The translations under genes and the position numbers were made by a program. From positions 248,001 to 312,000 of the forward strand of contig NZ_JAUHPX010000004.1 of NCBI RefSeq assembly GCF_030418305.1: a stretch of 64,000 nt of DNA, written 5' to 3'. Each line of letters starts with the position of its first letter. Position 1 is the stretch's first letter. This DNA comes from Demequina lignilytica (GTDB lineage: Bacteria; Actinomycetota; Actinomycetes; Actinomycetales; Demequinaceae). This document shows, one piece after another, positions 7,121 to 15,919 of this stretch. The notes beneath the pieces are model-generated. The model saw only the letters and a list, made by a program, of their open reading frames with translations, was not told the origin of the DNA and ran no database searches.

Positions 7121-8520
7121 CGGCGGCTCCCGGCGAGGAGGACGGGCATGAGGGGAAGGACGGTCTTCACGTCGCGATAGGTGAGCAGGGAGAGCCCGCC
7201 GACCGCATCGACCAGATCCGAGAGCGCATGCAGCTGCCCCGGGATCTTGCTGAGGTAGGAGAGCTGCTCGGCGAGCATCGCGATCCCCTCAAGATGCCCG
7301 AGCCGGGTCAGCACCGGCGTCGACGGGCCGTTCTCGCGTCGGTCGAGGATCACCAGCCGCGTGAGGCGCAGGGGCGCATCGGGCAGTGGAGCGAGGTCAA
7401 GCGAGTCCGCTCCCCACTGCTCCTTCACATGCGTGAGCGCATCGATGACCGAGAGCGGCTTGGCGTACGGCAAGACCGTGAGGTCGGGCGCGACCGCAAG
7501 AGTCTCATCGGTCACGTAGCCGTAGTGGGCGCCTAACGTCCGGGACAGCGTGGTCTTGCCGGTCCCGGAGGGCGCCACGAATCCGACCACCGATCCGTCG
7601 GGACCGGCGAGGCCAGCGGCGTGCATCATGATCAACTGTCCGACCCGCGCCTCGATCGCCCGCACGGTCACCGCCGATGAGAGGTGGTGGAGCGCAGTGT
7701 CGACGTCTTGGTACGCGAGCGCTCCGGTGAGTCGTGCGTCGGCGAGCACGTCGGGATCGGGGTCGACCACGATCGTCAGGTCCGCCTCGGCCTCGCGGTC
7801 CTCGACCACGCATCGTCCCCACGCGCGCTTGCCCGCGATGGACAGGGCCTCGTGCGCGGAGCCTCCACAGGTGATCGCCACGGCGACGCCGAAGGCGTCG
7901 AGGGTGCACGTGGGCTCTGCCGCCTCCTCACCGTCGGCCTTCGGCTGCGGATGGTGCGGAACCATGGATGCCCAGATCTCGGCGATCCACCGGGTAGCCT
8001 CGTCGATCGCATCGCACACGGCGACGATCCGCTCCTCGAACTCCTCCCACGGCGGGAGGTCGAAGTCGTCCGGAACCTCGGAGCTACGGAGCCTCGAGTC
8101 GAGCAGGCGCGGGTGGTCGAAGATCGGCGCGGCCACGGCGAGCTCCTCGTAGAGGTGCGCGATCTCGGAGAGGGTGAACGCGCGTCCGCGCGCCCGGGGA
8201 TAGCGGATGCAGAGCTCTTCACGCTCCCACCACGTCCCGCAGATGAGCATGGTCGCGGCCTCGACCATCGCGGCAGAGACGGATCGCGTGCGGAAGCCGT
8301 GGGCATTGCCGCCCAGACGCTCGACCTGCGCGGCCGCGCCCACGTCCATCCGCAGACCATCGTCGGCGTTGAGGCCGGCCGAGGTGACGCGGATGACATC
8401 CGCCGGGATGCCGTTGAGGGCGAGGTGCCGTCTCAGCAGCCGCTCCCCGACCGCGGAACGGCCCTGGTTGCCCGCATCGACGATCAAGACGCGGAAGGCC
8501 GTCCCCGACTCCCAGGGCAT
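7117..8520 (-). CDS. Pseudo-LMW-phosphatase fused to HPr-kinase-like domain
   Basis: 467 aa. Residues about 8-190 align by eye with low-molecular-weight tyrosine phosphatases ('SAGLNADDGLRMDV', 'RGRAFTLSEIAHL'). However, the P-loop reads VDAGNQGRS where active enzymes have C-T-G-N-x-C-R-S: the nucleophile Cys is Asp and the acid loop DP-Y is lost, so this half is probably inactive. Residues about 230-467 are HPr-kinase-like, with Walker A 'GFVAPSGTGKTTLSR' near 312-326. I chose ATG 8520, one base after the BY-kinase stop; a longer frame into that gene is not credible. It is coupled to PqqD downstream. A binding/kinase role in envelope assembly is plausible but inferred. Confidence 0.75.
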   Translation of the reverse strand: MPWESGTAFRVLIVDAGNQGRSAVGERLLRRHLALNGIPADVIRVTSAGLNADDGLRMDVGAAAQVERLGGNAHGFRTRSVSAAMVEAATMLICGTWWEREELCIRYPRARGRAFTLSEIAHLYEELAVAAPIFDHPRLLDSRLRSSEVPDDFDLPPWEEFEERIVAVCDAIDEATRWIAEIWASMVPHHPQPKADGEEAAEPTCTLDAFGVAVAITCGGSAHEALSIAGKRAWGRCVVEDREAEADLTIVVDPDPDVLADARLTGALAYQDVDTALHHLSSAVTVRAIEARVGQLIMMHAAGLAGPDGSVVGFVAPSGTGKTTLSRTLGAHYGYVTDETLAVAPDLTVLPYAKPLSVIDALTHVKEQWGADSLDLAPLPDAPLRLTRLVILDRRENGPSTPVLTRLGHLEGIAMLAEQLSYLSKIPGQLHALSDLVDAVGGLSLLTYRDVKTVLPLMPVLLAGSRR

Positions 8521-8521
8521 G

Positions 8522-10012
8522 TCAGCTCTTCGTGCGCTTCTTGGCGCCGGCGTCCTGCGGCGGGACGATGCTGTCCCACCCCTGCGTCGGCAGGCTCGTC
8601 CGCGGCTCCTGGGCCTGAGGGGTCGACGCGGTGCTGTCGCGGCGCGGTGCCTTCGGGTCGGAGTACTCGTAGTTGTACGCGTAGGCGTACTTGTCCTTGT
8701 GCGCACCCTTGCGTGGCACGGCGTCCAGGATCACGCCGAGCGCGCGCCCATTGACCTTGTCGAGCGCCTGCAGGGCCTTGTCCAAGACATCGATCGTCGT
8801 CCGGCCTGCACGCGCAACCACGACCGCGCCATCGGTGCGCGCGGTGAGGATCGCGGCGTCCGTCACCGGGATGAGGGGCGGAGTGTCGACCAGAACGATC
8901 GCATCCTCGGGGAAGCTGTACAAGAGGGTCCGCATGGCGCCGGAGCCGAGGAGCTCCGAAGGGTTCGGCGGGATCACGCCGGCAGCCATGACGTAGAGGT
9001 TGTCAGTGGGACCGTACGGCTGCAGGACGTCCTCGGCCTTGACTCTTCCCACGAGAACATCGGTCAGACCTGCACCGTCGGGAAGCCCGAGGTTCTTGGC
9101 AAGCATCGGTCGGCGGAGATCCGCGTCGATGAGCACGACGTTGGTGCCGGACTCGGCGATCGCCTCGGCGAGCTTGTAGCTCACTGTCGACTTGCCGTCG
9201 CCGGGGAGTGAGGAGGTCACGACGATCACCCGCGGGGGGTGGTCCACGTCGAGGAACATCAGGTTGGTGCGGAGGGCTCGGACGGCCTCCTTCATTGCGA
9301 AATCGGACGTGGCCCGGACTGGCCCGAGCCGCGCGACGTTGTCGTCGAACGGGAGCGTACCGACCACGGGAAGGTCGAACTCGCGCTCGATGTCCTCTGC
9401 CGAGCGAAGGCGGCGGTCGATCGTAGCCCTGATCAGGGCGTAGCCGATTCCCGCAGCCAGACCCACAAGCAGGCCTAGTGCGACGGACATGCGCGTGTTT
9501 GGGCTCGACGGCGCGCCTGGTAGGCCCGCGCTATCGAGGGTCCGCAGTTCGACCACCGTCGTGCCGCCCTCGCCACCGGTCTCGATGTTCGCGACTGCCT
9601 GGGTCATACCCGCGATCCATGCCTCGGTGAGTGCGCGAGCGTCCTCGGGCGAAGGGCCCGTTGCGCTGACCCGGAGAACGGCTGTGTCGAGCGGGTTCGA
9701 AACAGCAACGCGAGCCACAAGCGAGTCGGGTGACGCATCGATCCCGAGCTGCGCGGCAGCGTACTCGCCAACCTGCCGAGACTTGGCGATGTCGAGATAG
9801 GACTTGACTCGAGACTTCGCGTAGTTGTCTCCGACCAACGCATCACCCAATGACTCCGAAGAACCCGTGGTGATGATCGCCGAACCGGTCGATGTGTAGA
9901 CCCGCGGTTGCATGAGCGTCCAACCGAATGCCAGCGCACCGCCGAGTACGGTGCACAGCAGAATCGCCATCCAATGCGCACGAACCACACGTATGTAGTC
10001 CTGTAGTTCCAT
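8522..10012 (-). CDS. Polysaccharide co-polymerase / BY-kinase 1 (Wzc-like)
   Basis: 496 aa. A Wzz-type chain-length domain is framed by membrane segments at about 15-35 and 176-196, followed by a cytoplasmic CpsD/BY-kinase domain. Walker A is 'SSLPGDGKST' (K274), Walker A' is 'VVLIDADLR' (292-300) and Walker B is 'IVLVDTPP'. The C-terminus carries a tyrosine cluster 'YAYAYNYEY', the usual autophosphorylation tail, then a Ser/Thr/Pro-rich end. It controls polymer length with Wzy and a phosphatase. ATG 10012 follows GAGGGGCGAC. It runs directly into the HPr-kinase-like fusion (1-base gap), an unusual coupling. It is one of three BY-kinases in the window. Confidence 0.92.
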   Translation of the reverse strand: MELQDYIRVVRAHWMAILLCTVLGGALAFGWTLMQPRVYTSTGSAIITTGSSESLGDALVGDNYAKSRVKSYLDIAKSRQVGEYAAAQLGIDASPDSLVARVAVSNPLDTAVLRVSATGPSPEDARALTEAWIAGMTQAVANIETGGEGGTTVVELRTLDSAGLPGAPSSPNTRMSVALGLLVGLAAGIGYALIRATIDRRLRSAEDIEREFDLPVVGTLPFDDNVARLGPVRATSDFAMKEAVRALRTNLMFLDVDHPPRVIVVTSSLPGDGKSTVSYKLAEAIAESGTNVVLIDADLRRPMLAKNLGLPDGAGLTDVLVGRVKAEDVLQPYGPTDNLYVMAAGVIPPNPSELLGSGAMRTLLYSFPEDAIVLVDTPPLIPVTDAAILTARTDGAVVVARAGRTTIDVLDKALQALDKVNGRALGVILDAVPRKGAHKDKYAYAYNYEYSDPKAPRRDSTASTPQAQEPRTSLPTQGWDSIVPPQDAGAKKRTKS

Positions 10013-10210
10013 GTCGCCCCTCGCGTTCTTACGTGCGCTTTGAACGGCAATTGTAGGGTGCCGCGGCGCCTGAATCGTCTTGGCGCGCGCTGGCCCAGCC
10101 CCAGACGGTAACCGATTCGGCGCCGACCGGACGGTCGCTTGCTACGCGTCGAAGAAGAGGTCTGGCGGGCGACCGAGGTCGGCAGGTCTAGCCCGTCTCG
10201 AATTCCTCCC

Positions 10211-11191
10211 TCAACGGGCCTGCATACGCGCCAAGACCATTGCGCGAATCGCCCTTGGCAGGTCCACCACTCCCCGCACCAAACGGACAAGGCGCAACCA
10301 GACCATCGGGCCATGGTTACCACTCGCTTCGGGATGGTCCAACCTGTAGTCATCCCGGCTCGGCCAAAGTGCGCGAGCGAGCAGGGCCGGGCGATCGCGC
10401 CAGCGCATCTTCCTGAGTGCCTGCAGGACTTGCGAGGTTCGCGAACCGCCCGACTCAACTCGCTCTCGCCAGTTGTCGAGCAGCGGGTCATGGCTGGGCA
10501 GAGTCCCCCAGGGCAATTCGATCCCAGACGCTTCGAAAAACGGTCGAGCTGTATCGACCGCGCCGGTGCGGCGCGCAAGTACGACGATCTCCTCGCGGTC
10601 GTGCGGCGATAGGCCTGGCACGACCGTACTGACCAGAAACTCGTACTCAGATACGATTCGAGGGCTCTCCGAAAGCGTGCGCAGGCTGTGGAGCGCCTGC
10701 ACGAGGACTGACCCGAGAGCGTCAGTAATGTGAACGCTCGTGCCCGCGACTGGCATGGCCTCGCGGCGGTCCCAGAGAGCATTGAATGCCTCATCTTCGG
10801 GCGCCAACAGTCCGGGATAGCTGGGATGCACGTCCAGATCGCACGGCCACGAGTCATGAACGAAGTTCGTCGAGTGCGTTACGAGAACGCCCTCGAGCGA
10901 CGACACCTTGCGCGGATACCACCCGGCCGCTTCCAGGGCCGAGCAAAGCACGGAATAGCCAAGGGGCTCGACAAGCACGTCCACGTCCCCTGACAATCTG
11001 GCTGGTCGGATTCCGTGAAAGTTCGCCGCCGCGCCCTTGATCACAAGGACGCGGATCCCTGCGCGGCGCGCGAGGTAGTCCGCGGCCGCCATGGTCAGTG
11101 CCTTGGCGGTTTCGAAATCCAATCCCGTGTCGGCAGCCACCTCGAGAATGTACCTCTCGCGGCGCCAGTGGGCGTGACATGACGCCGACAC
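10211..11191 (-). CDS. Nucleotidyltransferase family protein (NTP_transf_5-like)
   Basis: 326 aa. The family signature is seen as 'VIKGAAANFHGIRPARLSGD' followed by V-D-V-L-V, giving acidic residues D69 and D71 of the G-S/D-x-D metal site. A central 'FVHDSWPCDLDVHPSYPG' block and a helical C-terminal half follow. Members are frequent neighbours of PqqD/HPr-kinase genes and EPS or RiPP loci; their substrates are mostly undefined. It starts with GTG 11191, inside a perfect inverted repeat at 11185-11199. A 198-base gap separates it from the BY-kinase, so it may have its own promoter. Codon use is less GC-biased than in flanking kilobases. Confidence 0.8.
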   Translation of the reverse strand: MSASCHAHWRRERYILEVAADTGLDFETAKALTMAAADYLARRAGIRVLVIKGAAANFHGIRPARLSGDVDVLVEPLGYSVLCSALEAAGWYPRKVSSLEGVLVTHSTNFVHDSWPCDLDVHPSYPGLLAPEDEAFNALWDRREAMPVAGTSVHITDALGSVLVQALHSLRTLSESPRIVSEYEFLVSTVVPGLSPHDREEIVVLARRTGAVDTARPFFEASGIELPWGTLPSHDPLLDNWRERVESGGSRTSQVLQALRKMRWRDRPALLARALWPSRDDYRLDHPEASGNHGPMVWLRLVRLVRGVVDLPRAIRAMVLARMQAR

Positions 11192-11475
11192 CGTGTCGGG
11201 GCCGCTGCTCTAGACCGGTCTACTTGGATTTGGCCTGTCTAGAACGCGTGGTGGTCGCGCGAGCCCGCCGTCCTGACTGGCACAACCCGGTCTCGGTTCC
11301 TTAGCGGCACTCGCTGGGGCAGTCCAGCGTCTGCAGTCGCCCTCAGCGCTGAGCCGGCACACCTGCGTGCGCGCCCAAGCGCATGTTCGAACCTCGAGCC
11401 CAACGCTTGGTCCCAGCGCCCGAGCCCGCAGCCGCACGCACCGTGCTATCCCGGTAGGGCTCTAGTATTGACGTC
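11185..11475. promoter_or_regulatory. Divergent intergenic region with two palindromes
   Basis: The space between the minus-strand nucleotidyltransferase and the plus-strand glycosyltransferase. It holds CCGACAC-C-GTGTCGG (11185-11199, covering the GTG start) and the 12-base perfect palindrome TAGACCGGTCTA (11211-11222), both operator-like. Nothing else stands out in the remaining 250 bases; no coding frame with good codon use was seen. Confidence 0.4.
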
Positions 11476-12360
11476 GTGCCAAAACTAACCGTCATGATGC
11501 CTGCGCTCAACGCCGCTCGCACCATCGAATCGGCAGTCAGATCGACTCTGCGCGCAATGCCCAACGATTCGGAGCTCTTGATCTGGGACGACGGTTCAGT
11601 GGACAGCACGGGCGACCGTGTCGAGGCAATTGCTGACAACAGGATTCGGCTGGTGCGTTCCGAGACCTCCGTCGGAGGTGGCGAGGCAAGGCGTCGAATG
11701 ATTGCCGGCACCGACAGTGACCTGGTTGCGAGCATGGACGCCGACGACTTGTGCATGCCGTGGCGATTCCGTGCGCAGATTCCCGCTCTCCAGGGCGCGG
11801 ATCTGGTTTTTGGTTCTGTAGTCCGATTCGGAGACTCCATTCGCCAACTCCGGCCCTCGGCGCCATTTGCGTACAACCCCTTCGATGCCTCAGCCGCGCT
11901 GCTCTTCCATTCGGCCTTTTCCCATCCGACGGCTTTAATGCGTCGAGCCGCGATTGTCGAAGCCGGAAACTACTCGGATTTGCGCGTTGCGCAAGACTAC
12001 GAACTGTGGCTGCGACTTGCCGCCCAAGGCGCGAACATCCGCAAGGTCGCACGGCCCGTGGTCGCCTACCGCCAGTCGCAGAGCCAAGTCAGTCGCTCCG
12101 AGGGCTACACGGAGCGGGTTCGCAGCCAAGCCCAGCTCGGCATCAGTTACAGCGCTGCCGCAGAGCGGTTCTTTGGCGACACTCCGCGATGGCGCGAGTT
12201 TGCGAAGCCAACGACGGAGCGCGAACTCGACGCTGTTGGTCTCGCCAATGATCTCGCGTCCCTTATACCAAAGCTGTCGCTCCAGCTACGGCGCCACTAC
12301 GGCAAACATCTGTCCCGCGGCCGAACAACTATGTTCGGAGCATCTCCGTGGCCCGTGTAG
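11476..12360 (+). CDS. Family 2 glycosyltransferase
   Basis: 294 aa, GT-A fold. N-terminal 'LTVMMPALNAARTIESAV', nucleotide-binding 'WDDGS' (D38-S41) and the metal-binding D-x-D 'SMDADD' (about 86-91) are intact. 'AQDYELWLRLAAQG' near 175-190 matches the acceptor-side ED/QD motif of GT2 enzymes. It starts with GTG 11476. It overlaps the next gene by 13 bases, forming a three-gene plus-strand operon with an acyltransferase and a flippase. Donor and acceptor sugars cannot be told from sequence. Confidence 0.9.
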   Translation: MPKLTVMMPALNAARTIESAVRSTLRAMPNDSELLIWDDGSVDSTGDRVEAIADNRIRLVRSETSVGGGEARRRMIAGTDSDLVASMDADDLCMPWRFRAQIPALQGADLVFGSVVRFGDSIRQLRPSAPFAYNPFDASAALLFHSAFSHPTALMRRAAIVEAGNYSDLRVAQDYELWLRLAAQGANIRKVARPVVAYRQSQSQVSRSEGYTERVRSQAQLGISYSAAAERFFGDTPRWREFAKPTTERELDAVGLANDLASLIPKLSLQLRRHYGKHLSRGRTTMFGASPWPV

Positions 12361-12842
12361 TCCATGCGGTCCGCCAGATAGGCGTCGATCAAGAGTTCCT
12401 CGGCGAAAAGCATCCAAGCGACTTCGTGAAGAGAGGTTGGCTCCGGGCGTATGCGACGAATTCCAGCCTGCGTGCCGCCTTCTGGATGCGACTGAGCGCC
12501 GAGACCGGCTTGGTTGGACACGTAGCGCGATCGCACCTGCTGCGGGTGTTCGGCTGCGATGTCAGTGAAGGCGCTGTTATTGAGGGCGCACTGGAACTGC
12601 CGCACCCAACCGGTATCGTGATCGGGCGCGGCGTTGTGTTGCGTCACGGCGTGCGCATCTACCAAGGAGTTACTGTCGGTCGTGGGCGAGGCGGCTACCC
12701 AACTATTGAGACAGGGGCAACGCTCCTCCCGAACTGCGTTGTTGCCGGAGACGTAGTTGTCGGCTCCAACGCGACGGTGGGCGCACTAGCGTTGTGCAAG
12801 AACGATGTGCCGCCGGCGACAGTATTTGCCCCGAACACATAG
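12348..12842 (+). CDS. Serine-acetyltransferase-like hexapeptide acyltransferase
   Basis: 164 aa. The C-terminal half is a left-handed beta-helix with hexapeptide turns ('GIVIGRGVVLRHGVRIYQGV', 'TLLPNCVVAGDVVVG') as in serine and sugar O-acetyltransferases, preceded by a helical N-terminal cap. In this operon it most likely acetylates an EPS sugar or serine side group rather than taking part in cysteine synthesis. It starts at GTG 12348 within the glycosyltransferase end. The last turn is short ('GALALCKNDVPPATVFAPNT'). Acceptor unknown. Confidence 0.8.
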   Translation: MARVVHAVRQIGVDQEFLGEKHPSDFVKRGWLRAYATNSSLRAAFWMRLSAETGLVGHVARSHLLRVFGCDVSEGAVIEGALELPHPTGIVIGRGVVLRHGVRIYQGVTVGRGRGGYPTIETGATLLPNCVVAGDVVVGSNATVGALALCKNDVPPATVFAPNT

Positions 12843-12853
12843 GCAACCAAACT

Positions 12854-14119
12854 GTGCAGCAAGTCTGGGCCTTCCTTGAACGCGTCACCCCACGGGGCAT
12901 CTCCGCGTTGCTGGTGCTGGTCGTGGCTGCCTACACGACTCCACAGAACGTTGGCATCTACAACGCAGTCCTGTTGGCGTACACGGCTTTTCAGGCAGTT
13001 ACCGAGGCTCCCCTGCGCCAGGTGCTTCCAACTTGGATAACGCGGAAATCACCTGCGCTCGGCCAATACCGATCGGCCGTACCGCCGATCGGTGCCGCGC
13101 TCCTCTCAATCGTCGTAGTCTGCCTCTTCCTGGCGACTGAAGAACAGTCGGGGGCCACAGCGCTGCAACTGCTACCGCTCGCACTTGCACCGACAGCGCT
13201 CGCCGCGGCCGCTCGACCGGTCGGTGAACTGCAAGTCGGCGGGCAGTGGCGGCTCTTGGCGCTGGGACAGTTTGTTGCCGCAGTTGCTGCGGCGATGATC
13301 TCAATACCCCTGTTGATCGTGATGCAGAATCTCGTCCCGCTTGCTTTGCATATCGTGGCCGCGGAGTCGATCTTTGCGCTATGGACGTGGAGAGCCGCGT
13401 CGAGAGCGCGCGTTAGCTTGCCACCCGGCGCCGGCGAGGGGTCCTCTGATCATCCCAGCGGATGGCACGAGTATCGGCATATGGCGAATTACTCTGCCCT
13501 CGCGTGGGCGCAGGGTCAAGCTGACCGCGTGGTGCTTGGAGCCGCTGCCGGCGTAGCGCGATTGGGGGAATATTCTTTATCGAACGCGTTGTCTCGGGCG
13601 CTAGTCGATCCGCTCGCTGCGGCGACGGCCAACGTCCTGCGTGCGCGACTCGCCGTGACCGAGGCGACGAACCCGGAGAGCCAGCAACGCGTGACCAGAC
13701 GGACCCTTGGACTCGCTCTTGTTCTGGCATCTGCAACCGTCATAGTGGCGGCTGCGGCGAGTAGGATCGCGGCGCCAATCCTCGACGAGTCATGGTCAAC
13801 TGCGCTCGCTGCCGTACCCGTGTTTGCTCTCGCCGGGTTTCCAGCCGTACTGAACTGGTCCACTCCGGTTCTGTTGCTTTCGAACGGACGCGAGCGGCTT
13901 TCGATCCTCGCGCCTATTGCGGGCCTCACTCTTGCGCCCATGGTCGGCGTCGCTGCCATACACAGTCTTGAAACGGGCGCCTGGCTTGCTGTCGCTCGTG
14001 AGTTCATCGTCCTCAGCGTGGGCTACGCGTCGCTTGGACGATACGCCCCGTGGCGGATGCTCTCGATGAGCGCTGCTATGACTATGGCGACCGCGGTTGT
14101 GATTCTTGTGTTCGGGTGA
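12854..14119 (+). CDS. Wzx-like oligosaccharide flippase 1
   Basis: About 421 aa of alternating hydrophobic segments (roughly 11-12 helices) without catalytic motifs, as in MATE/PST-type flippases that move undecaprenyl-linked repeat units across the membrane. I chose GTG 12854, 11 bases after the previous stop; an in-frame ATG at 12794 would overlap the acyltransferase by 49 bases. The residue 205-300 region carries 'YSALAWAQGQADRVVLGAAAGVA', a conserved feature of polysaccharide exporters. Its last 324 bases are antisense to the end of the convergent polymerase gene. Confidence 0.85.
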   Translation: MQQVWAFLERVTPRGISALLVLVVAAYTTPQNVGIYNAVLLAYTAFQAVTEAPLRQVLPTWITRKSPALGQYRSAVPPIGAALLSIVVVCLFLATEEQSGATALQLLPLALAPTALAAAARPVGELQVGGQWRLLALGQFVAAVAAAMISIPLLIVMQNLVPLALHIVAAESIFALWTWRAASRARVSLPPGAGEGSSDHPSGWHEYRHMANYSALAWAQGQADRVVLGAAAGVARLGEYSLSNALSRALVDPLAAATANVLRARLAVTEATNPESQQRVTRRTLGLALVLASATVIVAAAASRIAAPILDESWSTALAAVPVFALAGFPAVLNWSTPVLLLSNGRERLSILAPIAGLTLAPMVGVAAIHSLETGAWLAVAREFIVLSVGYASLGRYAPWRMLSMSAAMTMATAVVILVFG

Positions 14120-15376
14120 CTTCCGATCGCGACGCACTCGTGGAAGTACCAGGCCAAGGATCCAGGCGCCTACGAGCAGAACTGGAATCAGGTACGCGAA
14201 ACGCGAGACGGAGCGAGTGTTGTATTGGAGAGAGAGCACAAAGGAGAACAGGTAGAGAATCGCGACCGCCTGCAATAACAGCGGCCGACCGTTTGCCGAA
14301 AGCCGCCTGAGCACGACATAGACAGCAAGAGTTGCTCCACACACCAGCGACGCCAGTAGCAGCCATCCAATTGTCGCGATTTCACCAGTGGCGTTGAAAG
14401 GTATGAAGTCGTGAACCCTAAGGTCGCGCGAGCGAATCGCCCACTCGGCGTCAGAGCTCGGCGAAATTGACAAGCTCAATGCCAAGTCATTCGTATTGAA
14501 GACACCTGTCGAGGCCACGTAAGACGTCAACGGGACCGCGAAAGCGACGTTGCCAGCCAAGGTCCAGAGAGATGAGGAAAGATCGACGCCGCCGCCACCG
14601 AGGAGATAGGCAGAGTAGGGAACGAAACCATGACCCCCGCTCAGGTTGCGAAGCGCCACGGCAACTGCAAGAAACACCACCGACGCGCCGCCCAGAATCA
14701 CTATGACTCTTGGGGTCAGGCGCCTGCCAAGCAAGAGCACGAGCGCAAGCGCAATCAGCGGCAAGAGTGCGAGCTGCCTTGACGACATGGCGTAGAGGCT
14801 GGCCAACTGGAGCAGAATCACACAGGCGGCCATCAACCTGATGAATCGTCCAGACGACGCCACCAGGACGAGGACCGCTAGCGCGAACCCGATCGGGATA
14901 AGCACACCCGCGAGCGCCGATAGTGCGGGGATCGCGCGAGGTGGGTCATAGTTGCTGCGCGACACGAGGTTTCCCACGCCGTAGACAACATCCGCGGCTA
15001 CAGACATCGCGAAAGCTGCGAACACAGAAACTGCCGCGATGCGTGGCGAGATTTGCACCGATGTGGCATTGGCAGTCCGCAAGGTCGAACGGCCGAGCAC
15101 GAGGGAAGCAGCGAGTACAGTCGCGACCGCGGCGAGCGCCGTCGTCGAAAATGACAACGCCGCGCTATCCAGGTTGACGCCGAACCACACTTGCGCAGCC
15201 GGACCGCCGATACTTGCCGCGGCCAAACTATCGCCAACAGCGACGACCACAACGCTCAGAGACATACTCGCCAGAGCAGGCAACGCCGCAATTCCCGCGA
15301 TGCGGTCGCGCCGGAACGCCAGTACGTAGAGGACAACTGTGAAGGACCAAGTCAGCAGCAACAGGACCTCGGTCAT
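13796..15376 (-). CDS. O-antigen polymerase-like membrane protein (Wzy 1)
   Basis: 526 aa. Residues 1-415 are about 10-12 transmembrane helices with a large loop near 280-340, typical of Wzy/O-antigen polymerases ('SNYDPPRAIPALSALAGVLI', 'YNTRSVSRFAYLIPVLLVGA'). The final ~110 residues are strongly hydrophilic and basic and lie antisense to the flippase gene, so they look like read-through into non-native sequence. ATG 15376 is favoured over GTG 15382. It should polymerise lipid-linked repeat units outside the membrane. Polymerase identity rests on topology and locus, not motifs. Confidence 0.75.
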   Translation of the reverse strand: MTEVLLLLTWSFTVVLYVLAFRRDRIAGIAALPALASMSLSVVVVAVGDSLAAASIGGPAAQVWFGVNLDSAALSFSTTALAAVATVLAASLVLGRSTLRTANATSVQISPRIAAVSVFAAFAMSVAADVVYGVGNLVSRSNYDPPRAIPALSALAGVLIPIGFALAVLVLVASSGRFIRLMAACVILLQLASLYAMSSRQLALLPLIALALVLLLGRRLTPRVIVILGGASVVFLAVAVALRNLSGGHGFVPYSAYLLGGGGVDLSSSLWTLAGNVAFAVPLTSYVASTGVFNTNDLALSLSISPSSDAEWAIRSRDLRVHDFIPFNATGEIATIGWLLLASLVCGATLAVYVVLRRLSANGRPLLLQAVAILYLFSFVLSLQYNTRSVSRFAYLIPVLLVGAWILGLVLPRVRRDRKSPEHKNHNRGRHSHSSAHREHPPRGVSSKRRVAHAEDDELTSDSKPGARFKTVYGSDADHGRKSEARNRREDRKPLASVRKQQNRSGPVQYGWKPGESKHGYGSERS

Positions 15377-15406
15377 AGACACCGCCCAAGCCGTCGGTGA
15401 CCCCGG

Positions 15407-15919
15407 CTAAGCATTTGTGACCTGATCTAGCTCACGAACCAGACGCGCTGGGGTTCCAGCTACCAGAGTATTGGGTTGGACATCACGGGTCACGGTGCTG
15501 CCAGCGGCGACGACGGCACCGTCTCCGATGCGAACTCCCGGGAGGACCGTAACCCCGGCTCCGAGCCAGGCTCCGTCCCCGATACGTATCGGGGAGTGCG
15601 TGCTCGCGCCGGCGCGGCGCGACGGGCCAGCTATGACGTGGGAGTCCGTAACAAGCCGGACGAATGGACCGAGCGACACGTCATCGCCGATGGTGACACC
15701 CGGTCGGATGTACGCATCACGATTCACGAAGACTCGGTTGCCGATAGTTACCGCGCCTGAGAACTCCCCGTTCCTGAGGATGGTGACTCGGTCGCCCACC
15801 ACGAGCCTGCCATCGATGATGCGGACCGAAGAGCCCCTGCGGAAGGATCGCCCTTTGGACACACGACGAACCGATAGTGCCCCACGGACTGCGTTGGCAA
15901 CTTGCCTGCTAAGGGTCAT
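15407..15919 (-). CDS. Hexapeptide-repeat O-acyltransferase
   Basis: 170 aa, left-handed beta-helix of the maltose-acetyltransferase/Vat type. Turns are visible in 'VTIGNRVFVNRDAYIRPG', 'VTIGDDVSLGPFVRLV' and 'GVRIGDGAVVAAGSTVTRD', with the conserved 'GAWLGAGVTVLPG' and 'VAGTPARLVRE' ending. It probably O-acetylates an EPS sugar from acetyl-CoA. ATG 15919 overlaps the preceding glycosyltransferase stop as ATGA, so the pair is coupled. Acceptor unknown. Confidence 0.88.
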   Translation of the reverse strand: MTLSRQVANAVRGALSVRRVSKGRSFRRGSSVRIIDGRLVVGDRVTILRNGEFSGAVTIGNRVFVNRDAYIRPGVTIGDDVSLGPFVRLVTDSHVIAGPSRRAGASTHSPIRIGDGAWLGAGVTVLPGVRIGDGAVVAAGSTVTRDVQPNTLVAGTPARLVRELDQVTNA

